Source of the DNA: Alcanivoracaceae bacterium | GTDB lineage: Bacteria > Pseudomonadota > Gammaproteobacteria > Pseudomonadales > Alcanivoracaceae | Assembly (NCBI GenBank): GCA_029212745.1 | Contig: JARGOL010000002.1 | Span: 206,133 to 270,132, forward strand | Length of the DNA stretch: 64,000 nt | Direction of reading: 5' to 3' | Part shown: piece after piece, positions 18,567 to 27,517 of the stretch | Position numbering within the stretch: position 1 is the first letter of the stretch | How the letters are laid out: each line of letters begins with the position of its first letter | The notes under the pieces: generated by a model | Told to the model about the DNA's origin: nothing | Seen by the model: the letters and a program-made list of their open reading frames with translations, nothing else | The model's database searches: none | Position numbers and translations under genes: made by a program

Positions 18567-20864
18567 GCCGCCCCCTCCAGCTCACACACCACTGTTCGAA
18601 TGCTTCCCGCTTCAGTGGCTTGCTGAAATGGAAGCCTTGCAGCATATCGCAGGACAGGCTGCGCAATGCGTCGACGCAGGCCTGGTCCTCGACGCCTTCA
18701 GCCACGGTCGTGCAGTGCAGACGCTTGGCCAGTGCGACGGTGGCTTCGACAATGGCACGGTCGCGTGGATCAGCGAGGGAGCCGAGGACGAAACATTTAT
18801 CGATCTTGATTTCGTCCACCGTGAGCTCGCGCAGCCGGGCCAGGGATGAATGCCCGGTACCGAAATCATCCACCGACACGCGTATGTTGTGACGCCTCAG
18901 GCGCTGGGCAAATTCCACCGCCGCGCTGGCCTGTTCCATGAGCATGGTTTCGGTGATCTCGATGCAAAGAAGCGCAGGCTCGAAACCAAGCTCCGCCACG
19001 CGCGCGATGATATCGCCGGACAGGGCGCTGTCACGGATGTCCTCGACACTGACGTTCATCGACACGGGAATGCGCAGGCCCATGGAGGACCACTGGGCAA
19101 TGCTCTGGCATACCTGTTCCAGCACCCAGCGGGTCATGCTGCGGATGGCACCACTCTTTTCAGCAATGGGGATGAACTCCGCAGGTGAAATGGGGCCCAG
19201 CTCCGGGTGCTCCCAGCGGAGCAGGGCTTCGGCGCCAATATGGGACGAATCATCTGCGGCCACCTTGGGCTGATACAGCAGGTGCAGCTGTTGCCGCTCC
19301 ACCGCATATTCCACATCAGAGGCCAGGCGCAGGCGGCGCTGCCGCTGCTCATCGCTGCCGGCATCGTAGCGCAGGACAAAGGCACGGAGCTGCTTGGCCC
19401 GGTAGACGCTCATTTCTGCCCGTCGCATGGCGGCTTCCGGCTCACTGCCGTCTTCAGGGCAGCAGACGAAACCGGCGCTGAGCTCGATCAGCTGGTAAAG
19501 GTCTTCGCCAATGCAGACTGGCTGCTTCATGCTGTCACTGACCATGCGTGCCATGTGCATGGCCTGGACCTCGTCGGCATCGCGGATGACAACGGTGAAT
19601 TCATCACCGCCAGTACGGAAGACCGAGGCACGCCGGGCGAACACCTGCTGCAGGCGACCGGCCAGCTCGCAGATGGCGGTGTCACCTGCGTCCTGACCGT
19701 AGGCGTCGTTGATGCGCCGCAGGTCGTTGATGTCAAAGGCCATCAGTACCACTGGCGTGCGTTGCGCCATCAGGTGCGCAAGCTCCGACTGCAGGTTGAG
19801 GCGATTGGGCAGGCCGGTGAGCGGGTCGTGCCGCATCTGGTATTCGATCCGTTTCTCGCGGTCGGCAATGGCCCGCTGCATGGAATTGATGCCCCGCGAC
19901 AGGGTGTTCAGCTCGATAATCTTGCGTTGCCGCGCACGGCCACGGTAGTCACCCGCGGCAATACGGTTTGCCAGGCGCGACAATTCTTCCAGCGGGCGTG
20001 TCAGCCGCCGCGCCAACAGCAGACCGGCAAAGCTGGCCAGGCCCACAGCGCCCAGTGCCAGTATCAGCAGGTTGCGACTGAGTTCCCGCAGGCCTTCTTT
20101 TTCGGCAGCCAGTGAGCGCAGCAACGCGAAAGAAACCGGGGCATCCGGGTAAGGCGTCATCAGGCGAACCAGTTGCTCACCGCCGGGTAACGCGATGCGT
20201 GTCAGTGCCTCGCCCGTCATGGATGCCGCGAGGCGTTGCAGTTCAGCGTCTGAACCGGCGGGCAGGGTGCTGTCGAGCAGGTAGGCAGACTGCCGGGACG
20301 TATCAAACAGCGCGATATCCAGCCCGCTGATGGCCTTGAGACGCGCCAGGAAGCGGTCGCCAATCTCAAAGCCGAAGGTCACCATGGCGATGGGCCGGGG
20401 TGCCAGTATCTGATTGGTCACCATCAGGAAGGCGCGCTGGTTGACCAGCTGGATCTCGGCCTTGAGTTGACCGTCTTCGGTATCGAAGCCGGAAGGCATG
20501 AAAGGAATGTCAGGGTTCGAAGTGATCAGCCGGCCATCCTGCAGGCGCAGATTGGCAAACTCGGCGCCGATACGGGCGCCGTGGTTTTCCAGCGCCGACT
20601 GGATGGTGGCGATGTCGCCTGAGGCAACGGCATCCTTGAAGCCAAAGTCCTCCACCAGTACCACCGTGCCGGACATGACCTGCTCCGTCTGGAAGCGGAG
20701 TTTCTCGTCAAAAAAAACGTCTCGGCCTGTGCCATTTTCCGCGCCGCATTGGATTCCACCACGTCTGTGGTGATGCCAAGCACGTAGACGAAGGCGGGTA
20801 CGAAGATGACAAGCAGCAGCGAAAGCAGGCCAAGTACCAGTATGTTGCGAAACTTAATTGGCAA
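18559..20864 (-). CDS. Membrane GGDEF-EAL c-di-GMP enzyme, split by a -1 frameshift in a T8 tract
   Basis: Read as two overlapping frames. The 5' part starts at a TTG (20864, AGGA upstream) inside the cupredoxin stop, with a first membrane helix (FRNILVLGLLSLLLVIFVPAF). At 20710-20717 (minus strand, eight T) the frame shifts; adding one T restores a continuous protein of about 768 residues through FDEKLRFQTEQV into the downstream frame. That frame (ATG at 20676, 705 residues) has a periplasmic region, helix 202-222, HAMP-like linker, intact GGDEF (356-360) without a clear RxxD inhibitory site, and intact EAL (EALLRW 483-488, DDFGTGHSSL later). Both catalytic signatures look active. The break could be a sequencing error, phase variation, transcriptional slippage or decay. 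Confidence 0.85.
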
Positions 20865-21546
20865 ACGGATTTTTCCTGATAAATGGATTGTCTGGCTGCG
20901 CCCGGCGGTTTCGTGGGTCCGGACCAAGGTCGTTAATCGTCATCTCGATGATCGTATTGGTTTCCAGCTCTCGTCTGGATACTGACCGGGTCACTGGCAG
21001 CTGTTCATTACGCCAGGGATGGCGGACGGCCAGACGGACCGGGCCAGAAGCGCTGACGCGATCAAAATCCACCCGCCCGCGGTTGTCGGATACCTGGTAG
21101 CGGGGCGCATCGCTCACGTAAATGAAGCCGACCATGCCATCGTGGATGTTGCAACCCAGGGCCACCATGCCGGTGTCCGGGAAACCGACCGGGTCTGCTG
21201 GTGTGCCTGAATACAGCTTGAGCTCAAAACGACGTGCGGGGGAAAACGAATACACGTGGTGACGTATGTCATCGCTGTTGGGGAACCAGACGGAGGCTCC
21301 GGATGGGATGACGCTCACGTGTGGTACGAACTGCTTTTGTTGCTGGTCCACTGCGTAGCGATGGTCCTGCGGCGCAGCTTCAACCCCAAACAGTTCCACC
21401 ACGGTGCCGGACACGGGGTTGCCCTGGCTGTCGACCACCCTGACGGATACCGAGGCGGCACTGGCCAGAACGGGTGCGAGCACCATGCACGCAAACAGAA
21501 GGAAGTGTTTGCCTCTGCCTTGCCTGCCTGTCTGCGCCGCGTTCAT
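20854..21546 (-). CDS. Exported cupredoxin-like protein (methylamine-utilisation-type)
   Basis: 230 residues from the ATG at 21546 (GGGAG upstream). A signal peptide (1-31, ASA) directs it to the periplasm. The fold is an Ig/cupredoxin barrel: a carboxypeptidase-regulatory-like N-terminal half (VSVRVVDSQGNPVSGTVVEL) and type I copper ligands in the expected order, His96/97 (DIRHHVYSFS), Cys132, His135 and Met138 (GCNIHDGM). Similar proteins are annotated as methylamine utilization or plastocyanin-like. It is first in the operon and its stop overlaps the start of the GGDEF-EAL gene by 11 bases, so it may act as the periplasmic redox or copper sensor for that enzyme. Confidence 0.85.
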   Translation of the reverse strand: MNAAQTGRQGRGKHFLLFACMVLAPVLASAASVSVRVVDSQGNPVSGTVVELFGVEAAPQDHRYAVDQQQKQFVPHVSVIPSGASVWFPNSDDIRHHVYSFSPARRFELKLYSGTPADPVGFPDTGMVALGCNIHDGMVGFIYVSDAPRYQVSDNRGRVDFDRVSASGPVRLAVRHPWRNEQLPVTRSVSRRELETNTIIEMTINDLGPDPRNRRAQPDNPFIRKNPFAN

Positions 21547-21760
21547 AACGCTCCCGAAAATTACCCCACACGTCCGTGGCGGCTGCCGTGGCGGCAGGAG
21601 CCGTGGAGCATGCTGCGCTGATGCTGTCAAAACGCGATGATAGCAGAAAGTAGCACGTGTTCATTCCTGTTTTTACCGGCTTTTACCGTCTCGGCGCTGC
21701 CAGTGCTGCCACGAACGCCGGCCTGTCCGGGACGGGGCGCAGGCCAAAACCGCCACACAG

Positions 21761-21785
21761 AAAAAGGCCCCGCAGGTGCGGGGCC
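21761..21785 (-). terminator. Terminator of the second monooxygenase gene
   Basis: Minus strand: GGCCCCGC, loop ACCT, GCGGGGCC, then TTTTT. It lies 27 bases beyond the monooxygenase stop and is strong. Confidence 0.85.
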
Positions 21786-21812
21786 GGGACAGGGCGGCGA
21801 CAGGACAGTTAT

Positions 21813-23303
21813 TCAGCTGGCCAGGCGCGCTTCGCTTTTCAGCTCGCCCACCCGATAGAACAGCATGTGTTCGTCCTTCACCGGGGAGAAACGCATCTTG
21901 ATCAGGTCCATGGCGTAATTCTGGTAGACACGCCAGGGGGCTTTCGCGCCCTGCTTGGGGAACTTGTCCAGGGCGCGCTGGACATAGCCGGAGCTGAGGT
22001 CCAGCAGCGGATCGGTGACCGGCTCCCTGACGTCATGGTTGGGCATGCAGATGTCGTAGCCGTGGGCATCCATGTGGTTGATCAGCCGGCAGGTATACTC
22101 GCTGGTGAGATCCGCTTTCAGGGTCCAGCTGGCGTTGGTGTAGCCAATCACGCTGACGGCATTGGGCACGCCGTCGAGCATCATGCCCTTGTAGCTGTAA
22201 TGGTCGCCGACATTGACCTTGTCGCCGTCCACGTAGACGTCGGCGCCGCCCAGTGCCACCAGGTCCAGCCCGGTGGCAGTGACAACGATGTCAGCCTCGA
22301 GCACCTCACCGGATTTCAGCTTGATGCCGTTTTCCACGAAGCAGTCAATATGGTCGGTGGCAACATCGGCCTTGCCGTTCTTGATGGCCTTGAACAGGTC
22401 CGCGTTGGGCACCAGGCACAGGCGCTGGTCCCAGGGGTTGTAGCTGGGTTTGAAATGCTTGTCGATGTCGATGCTGTTGCCGAGCATCTGCTTGAGCTGG
22501 GCCCGCAGGACTTTCTTGACCAGTTCCGGGCGACGGCGACTGAGTTCGTACATGAACATGGCCAGTGACACGTTCTTGATCCGCGTCAGGGTGTAGGCCA
22601 GGCCCGCCGGCAGGTACTTGCGCAGCAGGTTGGCCACATGGTCCTTGTCCGGCATGGACAGGACATAGGTGGGCGAGCGCTGCAGCATGGTGACCTTGTC
22701 GGCTGTCTTCGCCAGCGACGGGATCAGGGTCATGGCAGTGGCGCCGGAGCCAATCACGACGATCTTCTTGCCGCTGTAGTCCAGGTCCTCAGGCCAGTGC
22801 TGCGGGTGAATCAGCTGGCCGGCAAAATCATCCACGCCGTCGAATTCCGGGGTGTAGCCCTTGTCGTAGCGGTAGTAGCCGGAACACATCATCAGGAAGT
22901 TGCAGGTGAAGATTTCCTTGCGGTTGGACTTGCCGATGGTGGTGGTCACTGTCCAGGTGGCGCTGTCGGTGTCCCATTCGGCCTTGCGCACCATGCGCTT
23001 GAAACGGATGTTGTCCTTGATGGCATTCTCGTCCGCGGTCTCCTCGATGTAGTCGCGGATGGTGTGGCCATCGGCGATGGCCTTTTCACCTTCCCAGGGC
23101 TTGAAGTTGTAGCCCAGGGTGTACATGTCGGAGTCGGAACGGATGCCCGGGTAGCGGAACAGGTCCCAGGTGCCGCCGATGGCGTCACGGCCTTCAAGAA
23201 TGGTGTAGGTCTTGCCCGGGCAATTCTGTTGCAGGTGGTAGGCGGCGCCGATGCCAGACAGGCCGGCGCCTACAATAACGACGTCGTAATGGTTTGAGGC
23301 CAT
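21813..23303 (-). CDS. Flavin monooxygenase, Baeyer-Villiger type (second copy)
   Basis: 496 residues from the ATG at 23303, with GGAG seven bases upstream; an upstream extension has no site. FAD motif GAGLSG (12-17), fingerprint FxGxxxHxxxWP complete (F160 to P171), second nucleotide motif GSGATA (185-190). It differs clearly from the 0.5-2.0 kb enzyme and is of the EtaA/steroid-monooxygenase-like type that oxidises ketones. The gene is followed by a strong terminator. Upstream sits a palindrome, the PF10118 hydrolase gene, and the AraC-type regulator reading the other way, an arrangement common for inducible monooxygenases. Confidence 0.92.
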   Translation of the reverse strand: MASNHYDVVIVGAGLSGIGAAYHLQQNCPGKTYTILEGRDAIGGTWDLFRYPGIRSDSDMYTLGYNFKPWEGEKAIADGHTIRDYIEETADENAIKDNIRFKRMVRKAEWDTDSATWTVTTTIGKSNRKEIFTCNFLMMCSGYYRYDKGYTPEFDGVDDFAGQLIHPQHWPEDLDYSGKKIVVIGSGATAMTLIPSLAKTADKVTMLQRSPTYVLSMPDKDHVANLLRKYLPAGLAYTLTRIKNVSLAMFMYELSRRRPELVKKVLRAQLKQMLGNSIDIDKHFKPSYNPWDQRLCLVPNADLFKAIKNGKADVATDHIDCFVENGIKLKSGEVLEADIVVTATGLDLVALGGADVYVDGDKVNVGDHYSYKGMMLDGVPNAVSVIGYTNASWTLKADLTSEYTCRLINHMDAHGYDICMPNHDVREPVTDPLLDLSSGYVQRALDKFPKQGAKAPWRVYQNYAMDLIKMRFSPVKDEHMLFYRVGELKSEARLAS

Positions 23304-23437
23304 GGTGGTCTCCGTCCCTTGGTCCTGAAAACGGTTGTTGTCTGTGGCAACCATGGTCGCATTGTTGCGCTGCCGGGTGCCGGTCATGCCGGGGCCAAAA
23401 TGCGGTCAGCACCTGGCCCGATCAGACTGCTATTTGG

Positions 23438-23455
23438 TTACATCGATGAATGTAA
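23438..23455. promoter_or_regulatory. Candidate operator TTACAT-N6-ATGTAA
   Basis: A perfect 6-bp inverted repeat with a six-base spacer lies 135 bases before the monooxygenase start and 77 bases after the PF10118 stop. Its A+T-rich nature stands out in this G+C-rich DNA. The local AraC-type regulator or another factor may bind it. Confidence 0.4.
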
Positions 23456-23531
23456 AGGTAGGTGGAAACGCCAGCGCAGGAATTGGCCCGTCCGGTGAAC
23501 GGGCCGGTCCCTGCAGCCAGCGCCGGTCCTG

Positions 23532-24434
23532 TTACTGGACGGTGGCCACCTCGGGGTTGCGCAGGTCACTGGCCAGGCTGCCGCTCTCGCCGAACAGTTT
23601 GTTGCGCCACTTGGCCACCAGGGCGCGGGTGTCGTGCTTGTCCGGGTGGAAGTCCTTGCGCGCAAACAGGCCCATCTGCGGCAGGATACGGGTGATGAAC
23701 CCCTTGCGACCCAGCAGCAGCTTCATGCCGCGACGGATGTCCTTCGGATTCCGGAACACGCCTTCCTTCGCCAGCATATAGCCCCAGCTGGCCAGCACGG
23801 CGGGGATCATGGTGCCGGTGACCAGGGCGTAGGCGAGAATGCGCTCGCGGCGGCTGTTGCCCACCAGGTCGTAGACGTCATAGGCCACGGACTTGTGTTC
23901 CAGCTCTTCCAGCGCGTGCCAGAACCACAGCTGGATCATCTCCGGCTCGGCGCGGCGGGCAAACAGTTCATCGGTGAGCAGCTGCTCGCCGAGCAGGGCG
24001 GTGAAGTGCTCCATGAAGGTGGTGCAGGCCAGCTTCTGGCTCTGCGGCAGCTGGTCGAGCACCCACAGGGCGGCGCGTACCGCCTTGTCCGGTGCTTTCA
24101 TGGCAAAGCCACGGCTGCTGAGCAGCTCGTTGAGGCGGTCATGTTCGCGCCCGTGGATGGCCTCCTGGCCGATGAAGCCGGATACCTCGGCCTTTAGCTT
24201 CGGGTCGGTGACCCGCTTGCGGTAATGGCGGACCGATTCCACGAAGTAGTCCTCGCCGGGCGGGAAAAACGCCGACAGCATGGCAAAGAAAAGGGAAGCG
24301 GTGGCGTTGTTGTCGTAAAAATAGCGCTGGCCCTGCGCTGGCAGGGTGAAGTCCAGCTGGCGCGGGGGAATGCCTACGGTGGTGCCGGCAAGGGGGCGGG
24401 CACGCTTGGGTGTCTGCTGAACGGCGGCTTCCAT
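23532..24434 (-). CDS. Predicted metal-dependent hydrolase (PF10118 family)
   Basis: 300 residues from the ATG at 24434 (GGAG upstream). The helical sequence has ferritin-like carboxylate/His pairs: FIGQEAIHGREHDRLNE and WHALEELEHKSVAYDVY, both conserved in PF10118 proteins, which are predicted to bind a di-metal centre. The biochemical reaction is not established. Co-occurrence with Baeyer-Villiger monooxygenase genes is frequent, so it may process ester or aldehyde products. Cytoplasmic, no signal. It is transcribed away from the AraC-type regulator and leads into the monooxygenase gene across a 228-base gap. Confidence 0.85.
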   Translation of the reverse strand: MEAAVQQTPKRARPLAGTTVGIPPRQLDFTLPAQGQRYFYDNNATASLFFAMLSAFFPPGEDYFVESVRHYRKRVTDPKLKAEVSGFIGQEAIHGREHDRLNELLSSRGFAMKAPDKAVRAALWVLDQLPQSQKLACTTFMEHFTALLGEQLLTDELFARRAEPEMIQLWFWHALEELEHKSVAYDVYDLVGNSRRERILAYALVTGTMIPAVLASWGYMLAKEGVFRNPKDIRRGMKLLLGRKGFITRILPQMGLFARKDFHPDKHDTRALVAKWRNKLFGESGSLASDLRNPEVATVQ

Positions 24435-24628
24435 ACAACTTCTCCACGTCTGGTCAATGAGGAACGTTACAGTGGTCAGTGTTAACGATAGGCGTCGGCG
24501 ACAGAAGGTGATCACTGGACGTAATTCGGTCATTATCGGACAGCTGCTGCGCGTTTTGGTCATGTGCTGGCGGCCGGGGCGTCGCTACAGTGAGGCCCGG
24601 TATTGCCTGTGCAGAGGAGTTCATCGTC

Positions 24629-25666
24629 GTGTCCATTGCCCGAACCGCGTCCATGGATGTTGCCCTGGACCGCCTGATGGCGCCGTATCTCGCGCGTCTG
24701 GTGAAGGCCGCCTGCGATAATGGCGCCGATGAGCAGGCCGTGCTCGCCGGTACCGGCCTGACCCTGCGGCGATTGCAGCAGCCGGAGCTGGCCCTGCCGG
24801 TGATGACCGGGCTCAGGGTACTCGAGCAGGTGTATGCCTCGGGCCTGGATATTCGCAAGGCCATGACCGAGGCGGCTGGCGTGGACCTGCGCAGCCACGG
24901 CTTTCTCGGCTACGCGGTGCTTGCCAGCAGCACTCTGGGGGATGCGCTGGAGCTGGCCTTGCGCTACCTGCGCACCCGCACCGGCCTGCTTACGCTGAGC
25001 TACCACAGTGAAGGTGACACCGGGGTCCTGCGCTTTGACGAAGGCGTTCCCCTGGGTGAGCTCTACACCGTGGTCATGGATGTGGTGGTGGCGTCCCTGT
25101 TCAACATTGGCCGGCAGATGTTCGGCGAGGTGCCGCCGGTGACGGAGGTCCGTTTCGCCTATTCGCGCGCACCACACCATGACCTGGTGATCGGCATGAT
25201 CGAGGGGGAAGTACGGTTCGATTGCGCCTGGTGCGAGATCGCTTTTCCGGCACACTGGCTGTCGCGGACCACGGGCACGGCCGATCCGCAGCTGGTCAAG
25301 CTGGCCACCGAGCAGTGCGAGCGTGCCCTGCAGGACATGGCCCAGGCAGAAGGCCTGCTTGGCCGGGTCCGGCAGCTGGCCGAGCAATACCTGACCGAGG
25401 CCCGTTCCATGGACCGGGTGGCGGAAGCCCTGCACATGACCCCGCGCACCTTGCGCCGGCGTTTGCAGGCGCAGAACACTACCTACCAGGCGGTGGTGGA
25501 GCAGCTGCGCGGGCGTCTGGCCATGGACATGCTGGCGCACAGTGAACGGCCGGTGGACGATATCGCGGCGCGTCTGGGCTACAACGATCCGTCCAACTTC
25601 GGCCGCGCTTTCCGCCGCTGGACCGGGCTGTCACCCACTGCCTGGCGCGACAGTCGACGCAGCTGA
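24629..25666 (+). CDS. AraC family transcriptional regulator (Arabinose_bd domain type)
   Basis: 345 residues from the GTG at 24629, with GAGGAG nine bases before; ATG at 24653 is the alternative. An N-terminal ligand-sensing domain (about 15-215, GFLGYAVLASSTLGDALELA) is followed by two HTH motifs: DRVAEALHMTPRTLRRRLQ and the AraC signature DDIAARLGYNDPSNFGRAF then GLSPTAWR near the C terminus. This type (OruR/ArgR-like) typically controls divergent catabolic genes. Here the divergent target is the hydrolase/monooxygenase pair; the shared 194-base gap should hold both promoters. The inducer is unknown. Confidence 0.9.
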   Translation: MSIARTASMDVALDRLMAPYLARLVKAACDNGADEQAVLAGTGLTLRRLQQPELALPVMTGLRVLEQVYASGLDIRKAMTEAAGVDLRSHGFLGYAVLASSTLGDALELALRYLRTRTGLLTLSYHSEGDTGVLRFDEGVPLGELYTVVMDVVVASLFNIGRQMFGEVPPVTEVRFAYSRAPHHDLVIGMIEGEVRFDCAWCEIAFPAHWLSRTTGTADPQLVKLATEQCERALQDMAQAEGLLGRVRQLAEQYLTEARSMDRVAEALHMTPRTLRRRLQAQNTTYQAVVEQLRGRLAMDMLAHSERPVDDIAARLGYNDPSNFGRAFRRWTGLSPTAWRDSRRS

Positions 25667-25675
25667 CCGTTGTCC

Positions 25676-26350
25676 TCAGGGGCAGGTGGCGAGCATCTCG
25701 GCGAGGGCGGTCTGCTCTGGTGGTGTCACCTGCAAGGCATAGCGCTGCTTGATCGCCTGCCAGCGCCTGGCGTATTCGCACCAGAATGCCGGGTGGGGCG
25801 GGCGCCATTCATCCGGGCCCCGGTGGCCCTTGCTGCGATTGGCGCTGGCGCTGACGGCGAGCAGGTTGTCCGGGTCGTTGGCAAAGCGCCGCCGCATGGC
25901 CACGCTCCAGGCATGGCCGCCGTGGCCGTGGGCATGGCGCAGCGGCACGATGTGGTCGATATCCAGTGCCGCGGCGTCGTGGAACAGGGTGTTGGTGTAC
26001 GGATCCAGCCAGCGTCCATAGTCCACCCGACAGGGATCGTTCCCGGCAAAGACCACCGCTGTCTGGCTCTGCCGGATGAGGATCTCCGCGCGTGTGTCCT
26101 GACAGTCGCCATCGCTATCCAGCCAGTGCGGCCATTGCTCGCGGTCATACAGGGTCGTGAACGGCCGGCCCTGCTGGCGCGCCTCACGTTCGGCGTCGTG
26201 CTGGCTTTGCTGGTTGGAAAAGCACGGTTCGCGGTGACAGTGGTATTCGCCGCTGGCACGTGCGGTGTGGCCGCCCTGGCTGTCCAGTCCGCCACCGTGG
26301 GCGTGGCTCAGGGCCGGTAGCATAAAAAACAACAGCAAAAGGGCGCGCAT
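25676..26350 (-). CDS. Exported HNH endonuclease (DUF1524-like) with YHYH-type N terminus
   Basis: 224 residues from the ATG at 26350. A signal peptide (1-17, ALSHA) exports it. The mature N terminus is His/Gly rich (HGGGLDSQGGHT, then GEYHCHREPC), the YHYH-type motif often fused to extracellular nucleases. The nuclease core has DIDHIVPL (Asp132, His133) followed by NDPDNLLAVSASANRSKG, the classic HNH/GmrSD C-terminal arrangement. The likely role is extracellular or periplasmic DNA or RNA degradation for nutrient uptake. It converges with the AraC-type gene, 9 bases from its stop. Confidence 0.85.
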   Translation of the reverse strand: MRALLLLFFMLPALSHAHGGGLDSQGGHTARASGEYHCHREPCFSNQQSQHDAEREARQQGRPFTTLYDREQWPHWLDSDGDCQDTRAEILIRQSQTAVVFAGNDPCRVDYGRWLDPYTNTLFHDAAALDIDHIVPLRHAHGHGGHAWSVAMRRRFANDPDNLLAVSASANRSKGHRGPDEWRPPHPAFWCEYARRWQAIKQRYALQVTPPEQTALAEMLATCP

Positions 26351-26426
26351 GCTCGACCGTTTGTGGGGATGACTGATGTAGGATAGCAACCTCGGGTGTT
26401 ATCGGACATCGCAGACGGGAGCCGGC

Positions 26427-27134
26427 ATGCGGCTGGATTTTTTTGTCGCCCACGCCTCTGGCATGACACGCAAGAATGCCAAGCGCTGCATTGGCACCGG
26501 ACGCGTGCGCGTCAATGGTGAGACGCAACGCAAGGCGGCGCTGGTGCTGGCAGACGATGACCATGTGACCCTGGATGGTGAGGTGCTGGTGCTTGCCGGT
26601 CACCGCTACCTGATGCTCAACAAGCCGCCCGGCGTTGTCTGTTCCACCGACGATCCCGACAATCCCACAGTGCTGGGCCTGCTGCCTTCAGAACTGCGCC
26701 GCGACCTGCACCCGGCCGGACGGCTGGATGCGGATACCACCGGCCTGGTGTTGCTGACCAGCGACGGGCAGTGGTCCCATCGCATTACGGCGCCGGCGTC
26801 GCACCTGCCCAAGACCTATCGTGTGGAGCTGGCGGATGCGCTCACAGACGCGGCCTGTGAGCGGCTGGAACAGGGCGTGCAGCTGCGCAACGAGACGAAG
26901 AATACGCGCCCGGCAACGGTGGAGAGAGTGACGCCCACCTGTATCCGCCTGACCATCAGCGAGGGCCGGTATCATCAGGTCAAACGCATGCTGGCGGCGG
27001 TGGGCAACCGGGTGCAGGCCCTGCACCGAGAGGCGATTGGACCGCTGGCCCTGGATCAGTCACTGGCGCCGGGTGAATTTCGTCCGCTCACGGATGACGA
27101 GCTTGAACAGATGGAGGGCAGCGCCCGCCGATGA
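26427..27134 (+). CDS. rsuA: 16S rRNA pseudouridine(516) synthase RsuA
   Basis: 235 residues. An S4 RNA-binding domain (1-60, MTRKNAKRCIGTGRVRVNG) precedes the synthase domain with LMLNKPPGVVCS (62-73) and the catalytic motif GRLDADTTGLVLL (98-110, nucleophile Asp101). Length and motifs match the RsuA group, though assignment to site 516 rests on family. GGGAG lies upstream of the ATG. Its stop overlaps the next gene (ATGA), giving a three-gene chain to 27957. Confidence 0.92.
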   Translation: MRLDFFVAHASGMTRKNAKRCIGTGRVRVNGETQRKAALVLADDDHVTLDGEVLVLAGHRYLMLNKPPGVVCSTDDPDNPTVLGLLPSELRRDLHPAGRLDADTTGLVLLTSDGQWSHRITAPASHLPKTYRVELADALTDAACERLEQGVQLRNETKNTRPATVERVTPTCIRLTISEGRYHQVKRMLAAVGNRVQALHREAIGPLALDQSLAPGEFRPLTDDELEQMEGSARR

Positions 27135-27517
27135 AACTGATGATGCCGGCCACCGTGATGATCTCGCCCACCCAGGCACACCGCCGGGTGGAGCTGTTCC
27201 TGTTCGCCGATGCCGTCGACGGGCCTTTCCATGTGCTGAGCTTTTCGGGTGGTCACGGCCGGCTGCCATCACTTGAGAAAGGCCAGGGACCGATGGCTGA
27301 TGTGGACAATGCCCGTTTCGTGCTGGCCTCCATCGTGCGTGGCCTGGCACAACGCGATTATGTCGAGGCAGGCAGTGATGCGGCCATCTGGGAGGTCTAT
27401 GCGCGCAAGACCCATAAACGCATCGTGGCCGAGCGCAATGACCGGCCCGACTATGACAATCCGCTGCCGGATGCGTCCGACGATGCCCCACCCGACCCCC
27501 CGGAGACCGATGCATGA
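27131..27517 (+). CDS. Conserved-looking hypothetical protein
   Basis: 128 residues. Start and stop overlap the neighbours by four bases each (ATGA both sides), which is good support for a real gene. It has an N-terminal beta-rich segment (KLMMPATVMISPTQAHRRVELFL split by short loops), a central helix (DNARFVLASIVRGLAQ), and an acidic, proline-rich tail (DDAPPDPPETDA). No known domain is recognised. Cytoplasmic. Confidence 0.75.
   Translation: MKLMMPATVMISPTQAHRRVELFLFADAVDGPFHVLSFSGGHGRLPSLEKGQGPMADVDNARFVLASIVRGLAQRDYVEAGSDAAIWEVYARKTHKRIVAERNDRPDYDNPLPDASDDAPPDPPETDA

Noticed and set aside
23392-23405. GGCCAAAATGCGG shared with 42744-42760
   Set aside because: Only about 13 bases with unrelated flanks; chance match is likely.
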